This document shows, piece after piece, positions 17,518 to 24,172 of a stretch of DNA of 64,000 nucleotides (positions within the stretch are counted from its first letter, which is position 1; every line of letters begins with the position of its first letter). The DNA comes from Desulfoferula sp040751985 (GTDB lineage: Bacteria > Desulfobacterota > Desulfarculia > Desulfarculales > Desulfarculaceae). The translations under genes and the position numbers were made by a program. The notes beneath the pieces are model-generated. The model was not told where the DNA came from. It did no database searches and saw only the letters and a program-made list of their open reading frames with translations. The DNA is taken from positions 256,900 through 320,899 of the forward strand of contig JBFMFU010000047.1 in NCBI GenBank assembly GCA_040751985.1, read 5' to 3'.

Positions 17518-19035
17518 CTAGGAGTATTTCTCCCGTAACTGGTTCTTGAGCACCTTGCCGGCCGCGTTGCGCGGCAGGGCGGGCACGAACACCACCTTCT
17601 TGGGGATCTTGTACTTGGCCAGCCGGCCCTTCAGGAAGGCCAGCAGCTCCGCGGCGGCCAGCTCCCGGCCGGCCTTGAGCGCCACCACCGCGCAGCCCAC
17701 CTCGCCCCACTTGGGGTCGGGCAGGCCGATCACCGCCGCCTCGGAGACCGGCTCCATCTCGAAGATGGCGTTTTCCACCTCGGCCGGGTAAACGTTCTCG
17801 CCGCCGGAGATGAACATGTCCTTCTTGCGGTCCACGATGTACAGGAAGCCCTCGGCGTCCAGGCGGGCCAGGTCGCCGGTGTGGAACCAGCCGTCGCTGA
17901 AGGCCTCCTCATTGGCCTGGGGCCGGTTCCAGTAGCCCTGCATGACGTTGGGGCCCTGCACCAGCAGCTCGCCCACCTGGTCCGGCGGCAGCGTGCGGCC
18001 GTCGGGGCCGGCGATGCGCACCTGCAGGTGGAACATGGGGCGGCCCACCGAGCCCTTCTTGGCCAGGGCCCACTCGCGGTCCAGGGTGGAGATGGAGGGC
18101 GCGGCCTCGCTCATGCCGAAGCCCTGCTGCAGGGTGATGCCCTGGGCCTGGTACTGGTCCACCAGGCTCACCGGCAGGGGCGCGCCGCCGCTCATCCACA
18201 CCCGCAGCTTGTCGAAGGCCTTGGCGTCGAAGGCCGGCGACTGCAGCAGGAACACGTGTATGGCCGGCACCACCAGGCTCAGGGTCACGCCCTCGTCCCG
18301 GAGCAGGCGGATGGTCTGGGCCGGGTCGAAGCTGCGTTGGATGATCACCGTGCCGCCCACGTAGAGCATGGGCAGGGTGAACAGGCCGATGCCGCCGATG
18401 TGGAACATGGGCAGCACCACCAGGTTGCGGTCGGCGGAGGTGAACTCCAGGTCCACCTGCAGATTGACAGCGTTCCACAGGCAGTTGGCCTGGCTGAGCA
18501 CCGCGCCCTTGGGCTTGCCGGTGGTGCCGGCGGTGTACATGATGATGAAGGGCGCCTGTATCTCCACCGGCGGATCCAGCACCGGCTCCTGGGGCGGCTG
18601 CGCGGCCAGCAGGGCCTCGTAGGTCTCGGCCCCCAGCCGGGGCTCGCTTCCCAGAGCCACCAGGTTGACGAAGCGCACCTGTTGCATCACGCCCTGGGCC
18701 AGCTCGGCCAGCTCGGGTTCGAAGACCAGCGAGGCGGTGCCGCTGTCCTGGAGCTGGAAGACCAGCTCCCGGGCGGTGAGCCGCCAATTAAGGGGCACCA
18801 GGATCAGGCCCAGCTTGGCGCAGGCCATGATCACTTCCAGGCACTCCAGGCCGTTGTAGAGCAGCATGGCCAGGCGGTCGCCCTGGCTGAGACCCTTGGC
18901 CTGCAGGGCCCGGGCCAGGCGGTTCACGCGGTGGTTGAGCTGACAATAGGTCAGGCGGCGGTTGCCGTCCACCACCGCCTCTTTGTCCGGGTGGGTCTGC
19001 TCCCGCCTGGTCAGCCAATAGCCGATGCCCTGCAA
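17518..19035 (-). CDS. Acyl-CoA synthetase (AMP-forming), TTG start
   Basis: 505 aa ANL enzyme. P-loop TAGTTGKPKG (TAG replaces the common TSG), QQGFGMSEAA, TGDLAR, DRKKDMFISGGENVYP and the catalytic Lys in PRNAAGKVLK. Activates a carboxylic acid as its CoA thioester. No ATG lies near the expected N-terminus; GGAGGAG followed 6 bases later by TTG at 19035 gives a product starting MQGIGYWLTRREQ, matching family N-termini, so TTG is preferred. Lies 20 bases after the flavoprotein gene. Paralogous to the ligase at 9987 in the same operon, suggesting two acids are activated. Confidence 0.88.
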   Translation of the reverse strand: MQGIGYWLTRREQTHPDKEAVVDGNRRLTYCQLNHRVNRLARALQAKGLSQGDRLAMLLYNGLECLEVIMACAKLGLILVPLNWRLTARELVFQLQDSGTASLVFEPELAELAQGVMQQVRFVNLVALGSEPRLGAETYEALLAAQPPQEPVLDPPVEIQAPFIIMYTAGTTGKPKGAVLSQANCLWNAVNLQVDLEFTSADRNLVVLPMFHIGGIGLFTLPMLYVGGTVIIQRSFDPAQTIRLLRDEGVTLSLVVPAIHVFLLQSPAFDAKAFDKLRVWMSGGAPLPVSLVDQYQAQGITLQQGFGMSEAAPSISTLDREWALAKKGSVGRPMFHLQVRIAGPDGRTLPPDQVGELLVQGPNVMQGYWNRPQANEEAFSDGWFHTGDLARLDAEGFLYIVDRKKDMFISGGENVYPAEVENAIFEMEPVSEAAVIGLPDPKWGEVGCAVVALKAGRELAAAELLAFLKGRLAKYKIPKKVVFVPALPRNAAGKVLKNQLREKYS

Positions 19036-19055
19036 AGCCGTCTCCTCCCCGTACC

Positions 19056-19631
19056 TCAGGCGTAAAGCTTTTTCATCACCCCGGCCATGTTCTGGGCGAA
19101 GTTGGTCACGTGCAGCATGCCCTCGGCGTCCTTGTCCGCGTCGCGGGCCCCGCCGGCGCCGGCGGTGCCCACGGTCCAGTAGCTGGAGCCGGGCACGGTG
19201 ATGCCATTGATGAAGAACCAGAGCAATAGCTGCGAGAAGGCCAAGTTGTGGCCGGCGCGGCGGGCCACGGTGATGGGGCCGCCCACTTTGTCCTTGAGGA
19301 ACTTGCCGTTCCAGTGGGCCACAAAGGTGGCCCGGGCCAACAGGGCCATCATCTGGGGCACCACCGAGGACAGGTACACCGGCGAGCCCAGGATGATGCC
19401 CTGGGCGTCCTTCATCTTGGCCAGGATCTCGGCGAAGTCGTCGTCTTGCTGGGCGCAGGCGGGCTGCTCCTGGCACTTGTAGCAGCCCAGGCAGGGGTTG
19501 ATCTTCTTGCCGCGCAGGGAGATCAGCTCCGTGGTGAGCCCCTGGCCGGCCAGCACCTCCAGGGCGGTCTGCATGTAGCGCAGGGTGTTGGAGTCCGGGC
19601 GCAGGCTGCCGGCGATGCCGATGACCTTCAC
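19056..19631 (-). CDS. Iron-sulfur flavoprotein / NADPH-dependent FMN reductase family
   Basis: 191 aa flavodoxin-fold protein. The phosphate loop GSLRPDSNT binds FMN, and the compact cysteine cluster CLGCYKCQEQPAC (CX2CX2CX5C, residues about 47-59) matches the 4Fe-4S motif of ISF proteins found in anaerobes. GSPVYLSSVVPQMMALLAR is the second FMN loop. It likely shuttles electrons in the cytosol, perhaps to or from an acyl-CoA reduction step. Lies in the acyl-CoA operon between the ligase and enoyl-CoA hydratase, 9 bases from the latter. No acyl-CoA dehydrogenase is in the window, so its electron partner is unknown. Confidence 0.85.
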   Translation of the reverse strand: MKVIGIAGSLRPDSNTLRYMQTALEVLAGQGLTTELISLRGKKINPCLGCYKCQEQPACAQQDDDFAEILAKMKDAQGIILGSPVYLSSVVPQMMALLARATFVAHWNGKFLKDKVGGPITVARRAGHNLAFSQLLLWFFINGITVPGSSYWTVGTAGAGGARDADKDAEGMLHVTNFAQNMAGVMKKLYA

Positions 19632-19640
19632 GGCTCTCTC

Positions 19641-20447
19641 CTAATCCAAGAAGCCCGCGGGCAGCTTGGCGGTGGTCTTGAGCAGGCCTTCTTTGAGCTG
19701 GCGCCGCATCAGCTCCACGAAAAAGCCCTGCTCGAAGCAGCGGGCGAACTCGGCGCTCTCGGCCATCTGGCCCTGCTCCAGGCCGCCGCGCTGGCTGGCG
19801 CGCAGGGCGGCCTTGGCATGGCTCAGGGCGTGCTGCGGCTGGCGCAGCACCTCGGCCAACAGTTCCCGGGCCGCTTCTTTCAATTGGCCGGGGGGCGCGC
19901 AGCGGTTGACCAGGCCCATGGCCGCGGCCTGGGGCCCCTTGTACAGCCGGCCGCTGAGGACCATCTCCATGGCCAGGCCCAGGCCCACCAGGCGGGGCAG
20001 GCGCTGGGTGCCGCCGCCGCCGGGGATGATGCCCACCTTGGTCTCGGGCAGGCCGATGCGGGCCTCGGGCGCGGCCACGCGCAGGTCGCAGGCCAGGGCG
20101 AATTCGTAGCCGCCGCCGAAGCACAGGCCGTTGATGGCCGCCAAGAGAATCAGGGGGCTGGCCTCCAGGCGCTCGCACAGGGCCTGCACCCTCCGGGAGA
20201 AGGCCTGGGCCTCATGCGGGCTGCACTGTATCATCTCGATGCCGTCGGCCCCGCCGATGAAGTACTCCTGGCCGGCGCCGGTGAAGACCACCGCGCGCAG
20301 CCCCGCGGCCTCCATCTGCTCCAGGGCCAGGTGCAGCTCGGCCATCAGGGGCGTGTTCAGGGAGTTGCGGTCGCCGGGGCGGTTGATGCTCACCCAGCCG
20401 ATCTCCGCCTCGCTCTCTACGATCAGGTGCCTGTATTCCGGGGCCAT
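19641..20447 (-). CDS. Enoyl-CoA hydratase/isomerase (crotonase family)
   Basis: 268 aa crotonase. The oxyanion hole segment AINGLCFGGGYEFALACD and LPETKVGIIPGGGGTQRL carry both catalytic glutamates (in YEF and LPE), as in true hydratases. Converts trans-2-enoyl-CoA to (S)-3-hydroxyacyl-CoA in beta-oxidation-type routes. ATG at 20447 lies just inside a palindromic 262-bp element separating it from the SDR gene, so its translation or transcription may be affected by that insert. Chain-length preference cannot be told. Confidence 0.93.
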   Translation of the reverse strand: MAPEYRHLIVESEAEIGWVSINRPGDRNSLNTPLMAELHLALEQMEAAGLRAVVFTGAGQEYFIGGADGIEMIQCSPHEAQAFSRRVQALCERLEASPLILLAAINGLCFGGGYEFALACDLRVAAPEARIGLPETKVGIIPGGGGTQRLPRLVGLGLAMEMVLSGRLYKGPQAAAMGLVNRCAPPGQLKEAARELLAEVLRQPQHALSHAKAALRASQRGGLEQGQMAESAEFARCFEQGFFVELMRRQLKEGLLKTTAKLPAGFLD

Positions 20448-20463
20448 GCTCGCCTCGCGTTTT

Positions 20464-20725
20464 CTAGCCCGGACATTTCATGAAGGCCGGGCGTCCGGCT
20501 TCGCCAGCCCCCGGCATACTGTGTTGCCGGCTTCGCTCGCGCCTCGATGTAGCTTCGGCTACACCTGCGGCGCTCGCTCGCCGGACGCCTTGTCTGCCGG
20601 CGGCTGGCTGTGCCGGGCCAGGGGGCAAACTGTACCCGGCCGATTGCAATGACTTTCCCCAACCACCGCGTAAATAAAGTCTAAACAACAAATACCGCCC
20701 AACCCTCATGAAATATCCGGGCTAG
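20464..20725 (+). repeat. MITE-like element with 20-bp terminal inverted repeats
   Basis: CTAGCCCGGACATTTCATGA at 20464-20483 is matched in inverted orientation by TCATGAAATATCCGGGCTAG at 20706-20725 (19 of 20 positions). The 222-bp interior has no gene and holds nested palindromes: GCGTCCGGC (20491-20499) with GCCGGACGC (20580-20588), and a perfect TGTAGC-TTCG-GCTACA hairpin (20548-20563). The right end contains the stop codon of the SDR gene. The architecture fits a non-autonomous miniature element or a REP/BIME-like palindromic unit; the strand is arbitrary. No target duplication is evident. Confidence 0.55.
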
Positions 20726-21459
20726 ATCACCAGCCCGCCGTTGGGGCTGAGCACCTGTCCGGTGATGAAGTCGGCCTCGGCCGAGGCCAAAAAGGCCACC
20801 AGCCCGGCCACCTCCTGGGGCAGGCCCAGCCGGCGCAGGGGCGTCTTCTTGACGATGCGCTCGGCAAAGCCCGCCGGCAGTCCGGCCAGCATGGACGTCT
20901 CCACGTAGCCGGGGGCCACCACGTTGACCCGGATGTTGTGCCGGGCCGCCTCCACGGCCAGGCTGCGGGCCAGCAGGTTCACCCCGCCCTTGGCCGCGGA
21001 GTAGGCCACGGCGCCGGGGCTGGGGGTCAGGGAGGCCACCGAGGAGAACAGCACGATGCGGCCGCCGCCGCCCGCGGCCATCAACCGCACCGCCTCCCGG
21101 GCGCAGTAGAAGGCGCCGTCCAGGTTCACGGCCATCAGGCGCCGCCACTGCTGGTCGCCGATGTCTTCGATGAAGGCGGTGTCCCCCAGTATGGCCGCGG
21201 TGTGCACCAGCATGTCAAGGCCGCCCAGGGAGGCGCGCGTAGCATTGAACAGGGCCTTCACCGACGCCGGGTCGGCCACGTCCACGGCCAGGGCCGCGGC
21301 CCCCGGGCCCATCTCCGCCGCCGCGGCCTGGGCGGCGGCCAGGTCCAGGTCCGCCACCAGCACCCGGGCCCCGCCGGCGGCCAGGCGCAGGGCCGCGGCC
21401 CGGCCCATGCCCGAGCCGCCGCCGGTGACCAGCACCCGCTCGATGGCCTGCGTGTGCAC
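20722..21459 (-). CDS. Short-chain dehydrogenase/reductase (FabG-like)
   Basis: 245 aa classical SDR. NAD(P) loop TGGGSGMGRA, NAG equivalent replaced by HTAAI (VHTAAIL), catalytic Ser in SSVASL, and YSAAKGG with catalytic Tyr and Lys. Likely a 3-hydroxyacyl-CoA or 3-oxoacyl reductase/dehydrogenase. GTG start at 21459 preceded by GGGGAGG. First gene of the long minus-strand operon; its promoter region holds a palindrome that probably binds the tandem TetR protein encoded just upstream. The C-terminal codons fall in the end of the MITE-like element. Confidence 0.9.
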   Translation of the reverse strand: MHTQAIERVLVTGGGSGMGRAAALRLAAGGARVLVADLDLAAAQAAAAEMGPGAAALAVDVADPASVKALFNATRASLGGLDMLVHTAAILGDTAFIEDIGDQQWRRLMAVNLDGAFYCAREAVRLMAAGGGGRIVLFSSVASLTPSPGAVAYSAAKGGVNLLARSLAVEAARHNIRVNVVAPGYVETSMLAGLPAGFAERIVKKTPLRRLGLPQEVAGLVAFLASAEADFITGQVLSPNGGLVI

Positions 21460-21483
21460 CTGGCTAATACCTCCCCGTTGACT

Positions 21484-21511
21484 AGATTATGATAGGTGAA
21501 CCACCTGTCAG
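21484..21511 (-). promoter_or_regulatory. Candidate promoter of the long acyl-CoA/LIV operon
   Basis: Minus strand: CTGACA (21511-21506), 16-base spacer, TAATCT (21489-21484). It sits 25 bases upstream of the SDR GTG start at 21459. The spacer is filled by the palindromic operator at 21491-21509, the classic geometry for repression by steric block. Confidence 0.45.
21491..21509. promoter_or_regulatory. Candidate TetR-type operator
   Basis: GATAGGTG-AAC-CACCTGTC: inverted repeat of 8 bases with 7 of 8 matches (AGGTG/CACCT perfect), 3-base centre. It lies between the -35 and -10 boxes of the SDR operon, in the gap between that operon and the tandem TetR gene. Size and symmetry suit TetR dimers. 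Confidence 0.5.
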
Positions 21512-21610
21512 AAAATCATGCTTCGGCCGCGGCTCTCCTGTCAAGGGCAAATATGGACCCCGGCCCATTTTGGGTCATTTAAGGCTTTACTTATTGATAT
21601 AGCTTTGTTT

Positions 21611-22888
21611 TCAGGAAACAGGCCCGGCCGGGTCCAGGCCGTGCAGCACAAACTCCACCGCCTCGGCCAGCAGCGGCGCCGGCACCTCGGCATAGGGCGA
21701 AGAGTTCCAGATGAGCCACTTGAGGCCGATCATGTGGTTGAAGCCCATGAGCGAGCGCACCACGAAGGAGGCGGGCAGATCGCGCAGTTGCCCCTGGGCC
21801 ACGCCGCGTCGCACGTAGTCCAGGTAGTTGTTGGCCATGCGGCTGTAGTACATCTTGGCCGCCTGGGGGCTGATGGCCTCGGACTCGGCCACCACCCGGT
21901 ACAGCTCGCGGTGGTGGCGGATGAAGCGGTAGAAGGCCAGCATACCCTCGCGCTCGGCGTCGCGGCGGTCGCGCAGGCCCTGGGTGGCCCGGCGCAGCTC
22001 TTGGCGCAGGGAGCTGCTCTGGAAGGCGATGACCCCCTCCAGCAGCTCCAGCTTGCTCTTGAAGTGCACGTAGAAGGTGCCCTGGGCCACGCCGGCCTCG
22101 CGGGTGATGTCGGCGATGGAGGCCCGGTTGTAGCCCAGCTGGCCGAAGATGCGCTCGGCGGCCTGGAAGATGGCCTGGCGGGTCTTCTGCCCCTGGCTCA
22201 GCTCGGCGGCGGCCTGGTCGGCGGCGGCGGCCGCGGGTGGGGAGGCCGCGGCGGGGTCGCCCGGACCGGGCCAGGGGCTGGGGCCCATGATGCCGCGGCG
22301 GATCAGGTCTACGGTCAGCTCCACGCCCTGGGCCAGGCTGTAGGCCTGGATCTTGGCCCCCCAGTCCGGGAAGAAGAAGTGGGCCATGCCCATCAGCCCG
22401 TAGGCGAAGAGGTTGGGGTCGATGGGCCGGATGTTGCCGGCGGCGGCCTGGTCGCGCACGAAGCCGCGCAGGAAACGGGCCATGGAGTCGTAGTAGGCGA
22501 TGGTGACCGGGTCGATCAGCTCCAGCTCGCCCAGGATGCGGTGCAGGGCGTAGTGCTCGCGGGTGTGGCTGAACAAAAGCTCCACGGCCAGGTGCAGCCG
22601 CCCGGCCAGGTCCTGGCCCTCCAGCGCCAGGCCGCGGGCCCGCTCCCAGAAGCCGGCGATGGCCTGGTCGGCCAGCTCCAGGAGCACCTGCTCCTTGTTG
22701 TGGAAGTACTGGTAGAAGGTGCCCTGGGCCACGCCGCAGCGCCGGCTGATCTCCGAGACGCTGGCGGCGAACACCCCCTGCTGGTTGAACACCTCCAGGG
22801 CCGCCTGCAGCAGGGCGGCCCGGGTGTTGCGGCCCTTGGCGGTCAGGGCCCGGGCCCCGCGGGGCCCGTTGTCGTGCGGGCTGGGCAT
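21611..22888 (-). CDS. Tandem (double) TetR-family transcriptional regulator
   Basis: 425 aa, about twice the length of a normal TetR. Unit 1 (residues 1-200) has an HTH ending SEISRRCGVAQGTFYQYF (about 45-62); unit 2 (about 233-425) has ADITREAGVAQGTFYVHF (about 259-276). Each is followed by its own all-helical ligand-binding region. An Ala/Pro-rich linker joins them at about 201-232. It could act as a covalent pseudo-dimer. ATG at 22888 is where TetR homology starts, though no clear ribosome site precedes it; a possible promoter lies at 22905-22934 (TTGGGC, 18, CATAAT). Probably represses the adjacent SDR/LIV operon and responds to an acyl-CoA. Confidence 0.88.
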   Translation of the reverse strand: MPSPHDNGPRGARALTAKGRNTRAALLQAALEVFNQQGVFAASVSEISRRCGVAQGTFYQYFHNKEQVLLELADQAIAGFWERARGLALEGQDLAGRLHLAVELLFSHTREHYALHRILGELELIDPVTIAYYDSMARFLRGFVRDQAAAGNIRPIDPNLFAYGLMGMAHFFFPDWGAKIQAYSLAQGVELTVDLIRRGIMGPSPWPGPGDPAAASPPAAAAADQAAAELSQGQKTRQAIFQAAERIFGQLGYNRASIADITREAGVAQGTFYVHFKSKLELLEGVIAFQSSSLRQELRRATQGLRDRRDAEREGMLAFYRFIRHHRELYRVVAESEAISPQAAKMYYSRMANNYLDYVRRGVAQGQLRDLPASFVVRSLMGFNHMIGLKWLIWNSSPYAEVPAPLLAEAVEFVLHGLDPAGPVS

Positions 22889-22972
22889 CAAGTCATGGTC
22901 TGCAATTATGAATGCTCTCTCAGAACTAGCCCAAGAATATACACGAAGCTCTACTCCGGGTCTAGGCCCGGC

Positions 22973-22980
22973 CCAGGCTC
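22973..22980 (+). repeat. Target-site duplication, left copy
   Basis: CCAGGCTC directly abuts the left end of the transposon and is repeated at 25018-25025. An 8-bp duplication is normal for IS1-family insertion and suggests a fairly recent event. Confidence 0.85.
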
Positions 22981-22999
22981 GGTAGTGGGTCAGTTTGAA
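22981..22999 (+). repeat. Left terminal inverted repeat of the transposon
   Basis: GGTAGTGGGTCAGTTTGAA; identical to the complement of 24999-25017. Just inside, GGTCAG (22988-22993) and CTGACC (23005-23010) form a sub-terminal inverted repeat that may be part of the transposase binding site. The GGTAGTG start resembles IS1-family ends. Confidence 0.9.
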
Positions 23000-23039
23000 A
23001 TAAGCTGACCTTGCATCGCCCATGCTTACGCGCTAAAGT

Positions 23040-23285
23040 ATGGGCATGGAAAAGAACAAAGGCAAAAAGAGGCCCCGAGACATCAACCAGCTAGCAGCCT
23101 CAATCCTAGAGGATGCCACAGACCCCAAGCCCGAAGCTCCCGCCGATGATGGTAAGAATCCCCATGCCGTGGCTTTGGGCAGGCTGGGCGGCCAGAAGGG
23201 CGGTGCAGCCCGCGCAAAGAAGCTGTCTGCCAAGCGCCGCAAAGAAATAGCCAAAAAAGCGGCTGAGGCTAGGTGGGGGAAATAA
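23040..23285 (+). CDS. Small basic protein of unknown function (transposon passenger)
   Basis: 81 aa (79 if the second ATG at 23046 is used). The first half is acidic and flexible (ILEDATDPKPEAPADDG). The second half, about 44-81, is strongly basic and helical: ALGRLGGQKGGAARAKKLS then RKEIAKKAAEARWGK. I recognise this LGGxKGGxARA...IAKKAAxARW pattern from small proteins common in many bacteria, but no function is established that I know of; nucleic-acid binding is plausible from charge. Starts 41 bases inside the left transposon end, so it may be expressed from an outward or end promoter. Confidence 0.65.
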   Translation: MGMEKNKGKKRPRDINQLAASILEDATDPKPEAPADDGKNPHAVALGRLGGQKGGAARAKKLSAKRRKEIAKKAAEARWGK

Positions 23286-23387
23286 TACTAACCTCGCCAA
23301 CCGTATAGCCCATATCTTGTGCCCGAGTTTCGGGCAAACACATTATTTTGCACTGTAAAAAAATTTGTTGGGGATGGTGTTGCTTTT

Positions 23388-23432
23388 CTGCTAGGGTGTG
23401 TTATGTTTGTTCTAGCAACTAAACCCTAGCAG
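23388..23432. promoter_or_regulatory. Inverted repeat around a candidate promoter of the 133-aa gene
   Basis: CTGCTAGGG at 23388-23396 is perfectly repeated in inverse as CCCTAGCAG at 23424-23432, 27 bases apart. TTGCTT (23380-23385) with TATGTT (23402-23407, 16-base spacer) is a possible promoter whose -10 lies in the loop. The right arm reaches to within 9 bases of the ATG at 23442. A looped operator, perhaps bound by the 133-aa product itself, is plausible. Confidence 0.35.
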
Positions 23433-23441
23433 GGGTCTCAG

Positions 23442-23843
23442 ATGGTTGACGAAAGCAAAGACGTTGTTGATATTTTAAAGCAACAAGAATCCCACCACAA
23501 AAAAAGACTGGCATATCATCAAGACCAGATAGCCCGCATACAAAAAGCTATTTCTGCGCTTTGCGATGAATCGTCTCCTAGTCTGGCCGGCCTGCTACGG
23601 GAAGTCGTTGAACAAGATGCTTATCCCTGGTCGGAATCTATCAGCGAAATAGCGCAACGGCTTGGCCAATTTAAATTGGCCGAAATGCGGAAGCATCTTG
23701 CGGAGGCAGGGCTGCCCGCCATGGATGATAAATATTATGGCGTTATCCAAGGCACCTTGAGTCGCAAGGTCTCAAGCGGAGAACTGAAAAGGGTAAAGAA
23801 AGGTTTCTATGAGGTGGTAGTTAAGAAAGAACCTGAAAAATAA
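23442..23843 (+). CDS. Hypothetical coiled-coil / winged-helix-like protein (transposon passenger)
   Basis: 133 aa. Residues about 5-45 are a charged amphipathic helix likely to form a coiled coil (DILKQQESHHKKRLAYHQDQ). The C-terminal part, about 70-125, shows helix, turn, helix then IQGTLSRKVSSGELKRVKKG and FYEVV, the pattern of a winged-helix recognition helix and wing. AGGGG lies 7 bases before ATG 23442. Not recognised as a named family. It could be a DNA-binding regulator of the element; an inverted repeat sits right upstream. Followed by a 13-bp hairpin. Confidence 0.65.
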   Translation: MVDESKDVVDILKQQESHHKKRLAYHQDQIARIQKAISALCDESSPSLAGLLREVVEQDAYPWSESISEIAQRLGQFKLAEMRKHLAEAGLPAMDDKYYGVIQGTLSRKVSSGELKRVKKGFYEVVVKKEPEK

Positions 23844-23847
23844 AACA

Positions 23848-23879
23848 ACATCCGGCGCTGCTGCAACAGCGCCGGATGT
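23848..23879. terminator. 13-bp hairpin after the 133-aa gene
   Basis: ACATCCGGCGCTG at 23848-23860 pairs perfectly with CAGCGCCGGATGT at 23867-23879, loop CTGCAA. On the plus strand no U-run follows, but read on the minus strand the stem is followed by TTGTTTTATTTTT, so it would terminate minus-strand transcription. It ends 8 bases before the tRNA, so it may also separate the two transcripts. Confidence 0.5.
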
Positions 23880-23887
23880 CTCGATAT

Positions 23888-23977
23888 GGAAGCTTGGGCG
23901 AGTGGTTTAAGCCGTCCGATTTAGGATCGGATATACTCCGTGCCGGGGTATCGTGGGTTCGAATCCCACAGCTTCCG
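23888..23977 (+). tRNA. tRNA-Leu (anticodon UAG) inside the transposon
   Basis: A complete class II tRNA fold can be drawn: 7-bp acceptor GGAAGCT/AGCTTCC, D arm GGC/GCC with A14, G18-G19 and A21, anticodon arm TCCGA-TTTAGGA-TCGGA giving anticodon TAG, a 7-bp long variable arm (ATACTCC/GGGGTAT), and T arm GTGGG-TTCGAAT-CCCAC. No CCA is encoded. The discriminator base is G, whereas bacterial tRNA-Leu normally has A, so charging by host LeuRS is uncertain. The fold is good enough to be expressed and processed. Confidence 0.85.
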
Positions 23978-23986
23978 ATTTTCCTT

Positions 23987-24053
23987 GCGGCTGGCGTGGT
24001 GCGGGAGTGGGCTCTCCATCCTGACTCCCGAGGGTTCGACTCCTTCCAGCCGC
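23987..24053 (+). tRNA. tRNA-like sequence, D/anticodon region shortened (remnant?)
   Basis: Ten bases after the tRNA-Leu, GCGGCTG (23987-23993) pairs with CAGCCGC (24047-24053) as a 7-bp acceptor, and GAGGG-TTCGACT-CCTTC is a textbook T arm. Between them are only 36 bases and no normal D plus anticodon arms; instead GGGAGT (24003-24008) pairs with ACTCCC (24024-24029) around a 15-base loop. It is either a decayed tRNA or a tRNA mimic. No anticodon can be assigned. Confidence 0.5.
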
Positions 24054-24137
24054 TCCTCAATCAATATATAACAACAAAAAAGAGAAAAAGCAAAAAAAAC
24101 AAGAAAAGGGAAAAATATATTAAACTGACTTTTATGC

Positions 24138-24166
24138 TTGACAGCTTAAGCGTGGGGTGTTATCTT
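24138..24166 (+). promoter_or_regulatory. Transposase promoter, predicted leaderless start
   Basis: TTGACA (24138-24143), 17-base spacer, TATCTT (24161-24166), close to sigma70 consensus, at the 3' side of a strongly A-rich tract (24060-24125). The transposase ATG at 24173 lies 7 bases after the -10, where the transcript should begin, so the mRNA would have little or no leader and no ribosome site. Confidence 0.65.
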
Positions 24167-24172
24167 GGAATC

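Noticed and set aside
23821..24060. Minus-strand open frame across the tRNA genes
   Set aside because: The peptide (CGIRTHDTPAR, SWKESNPRESGW types) is the well-known false translation of tRNA T arms.
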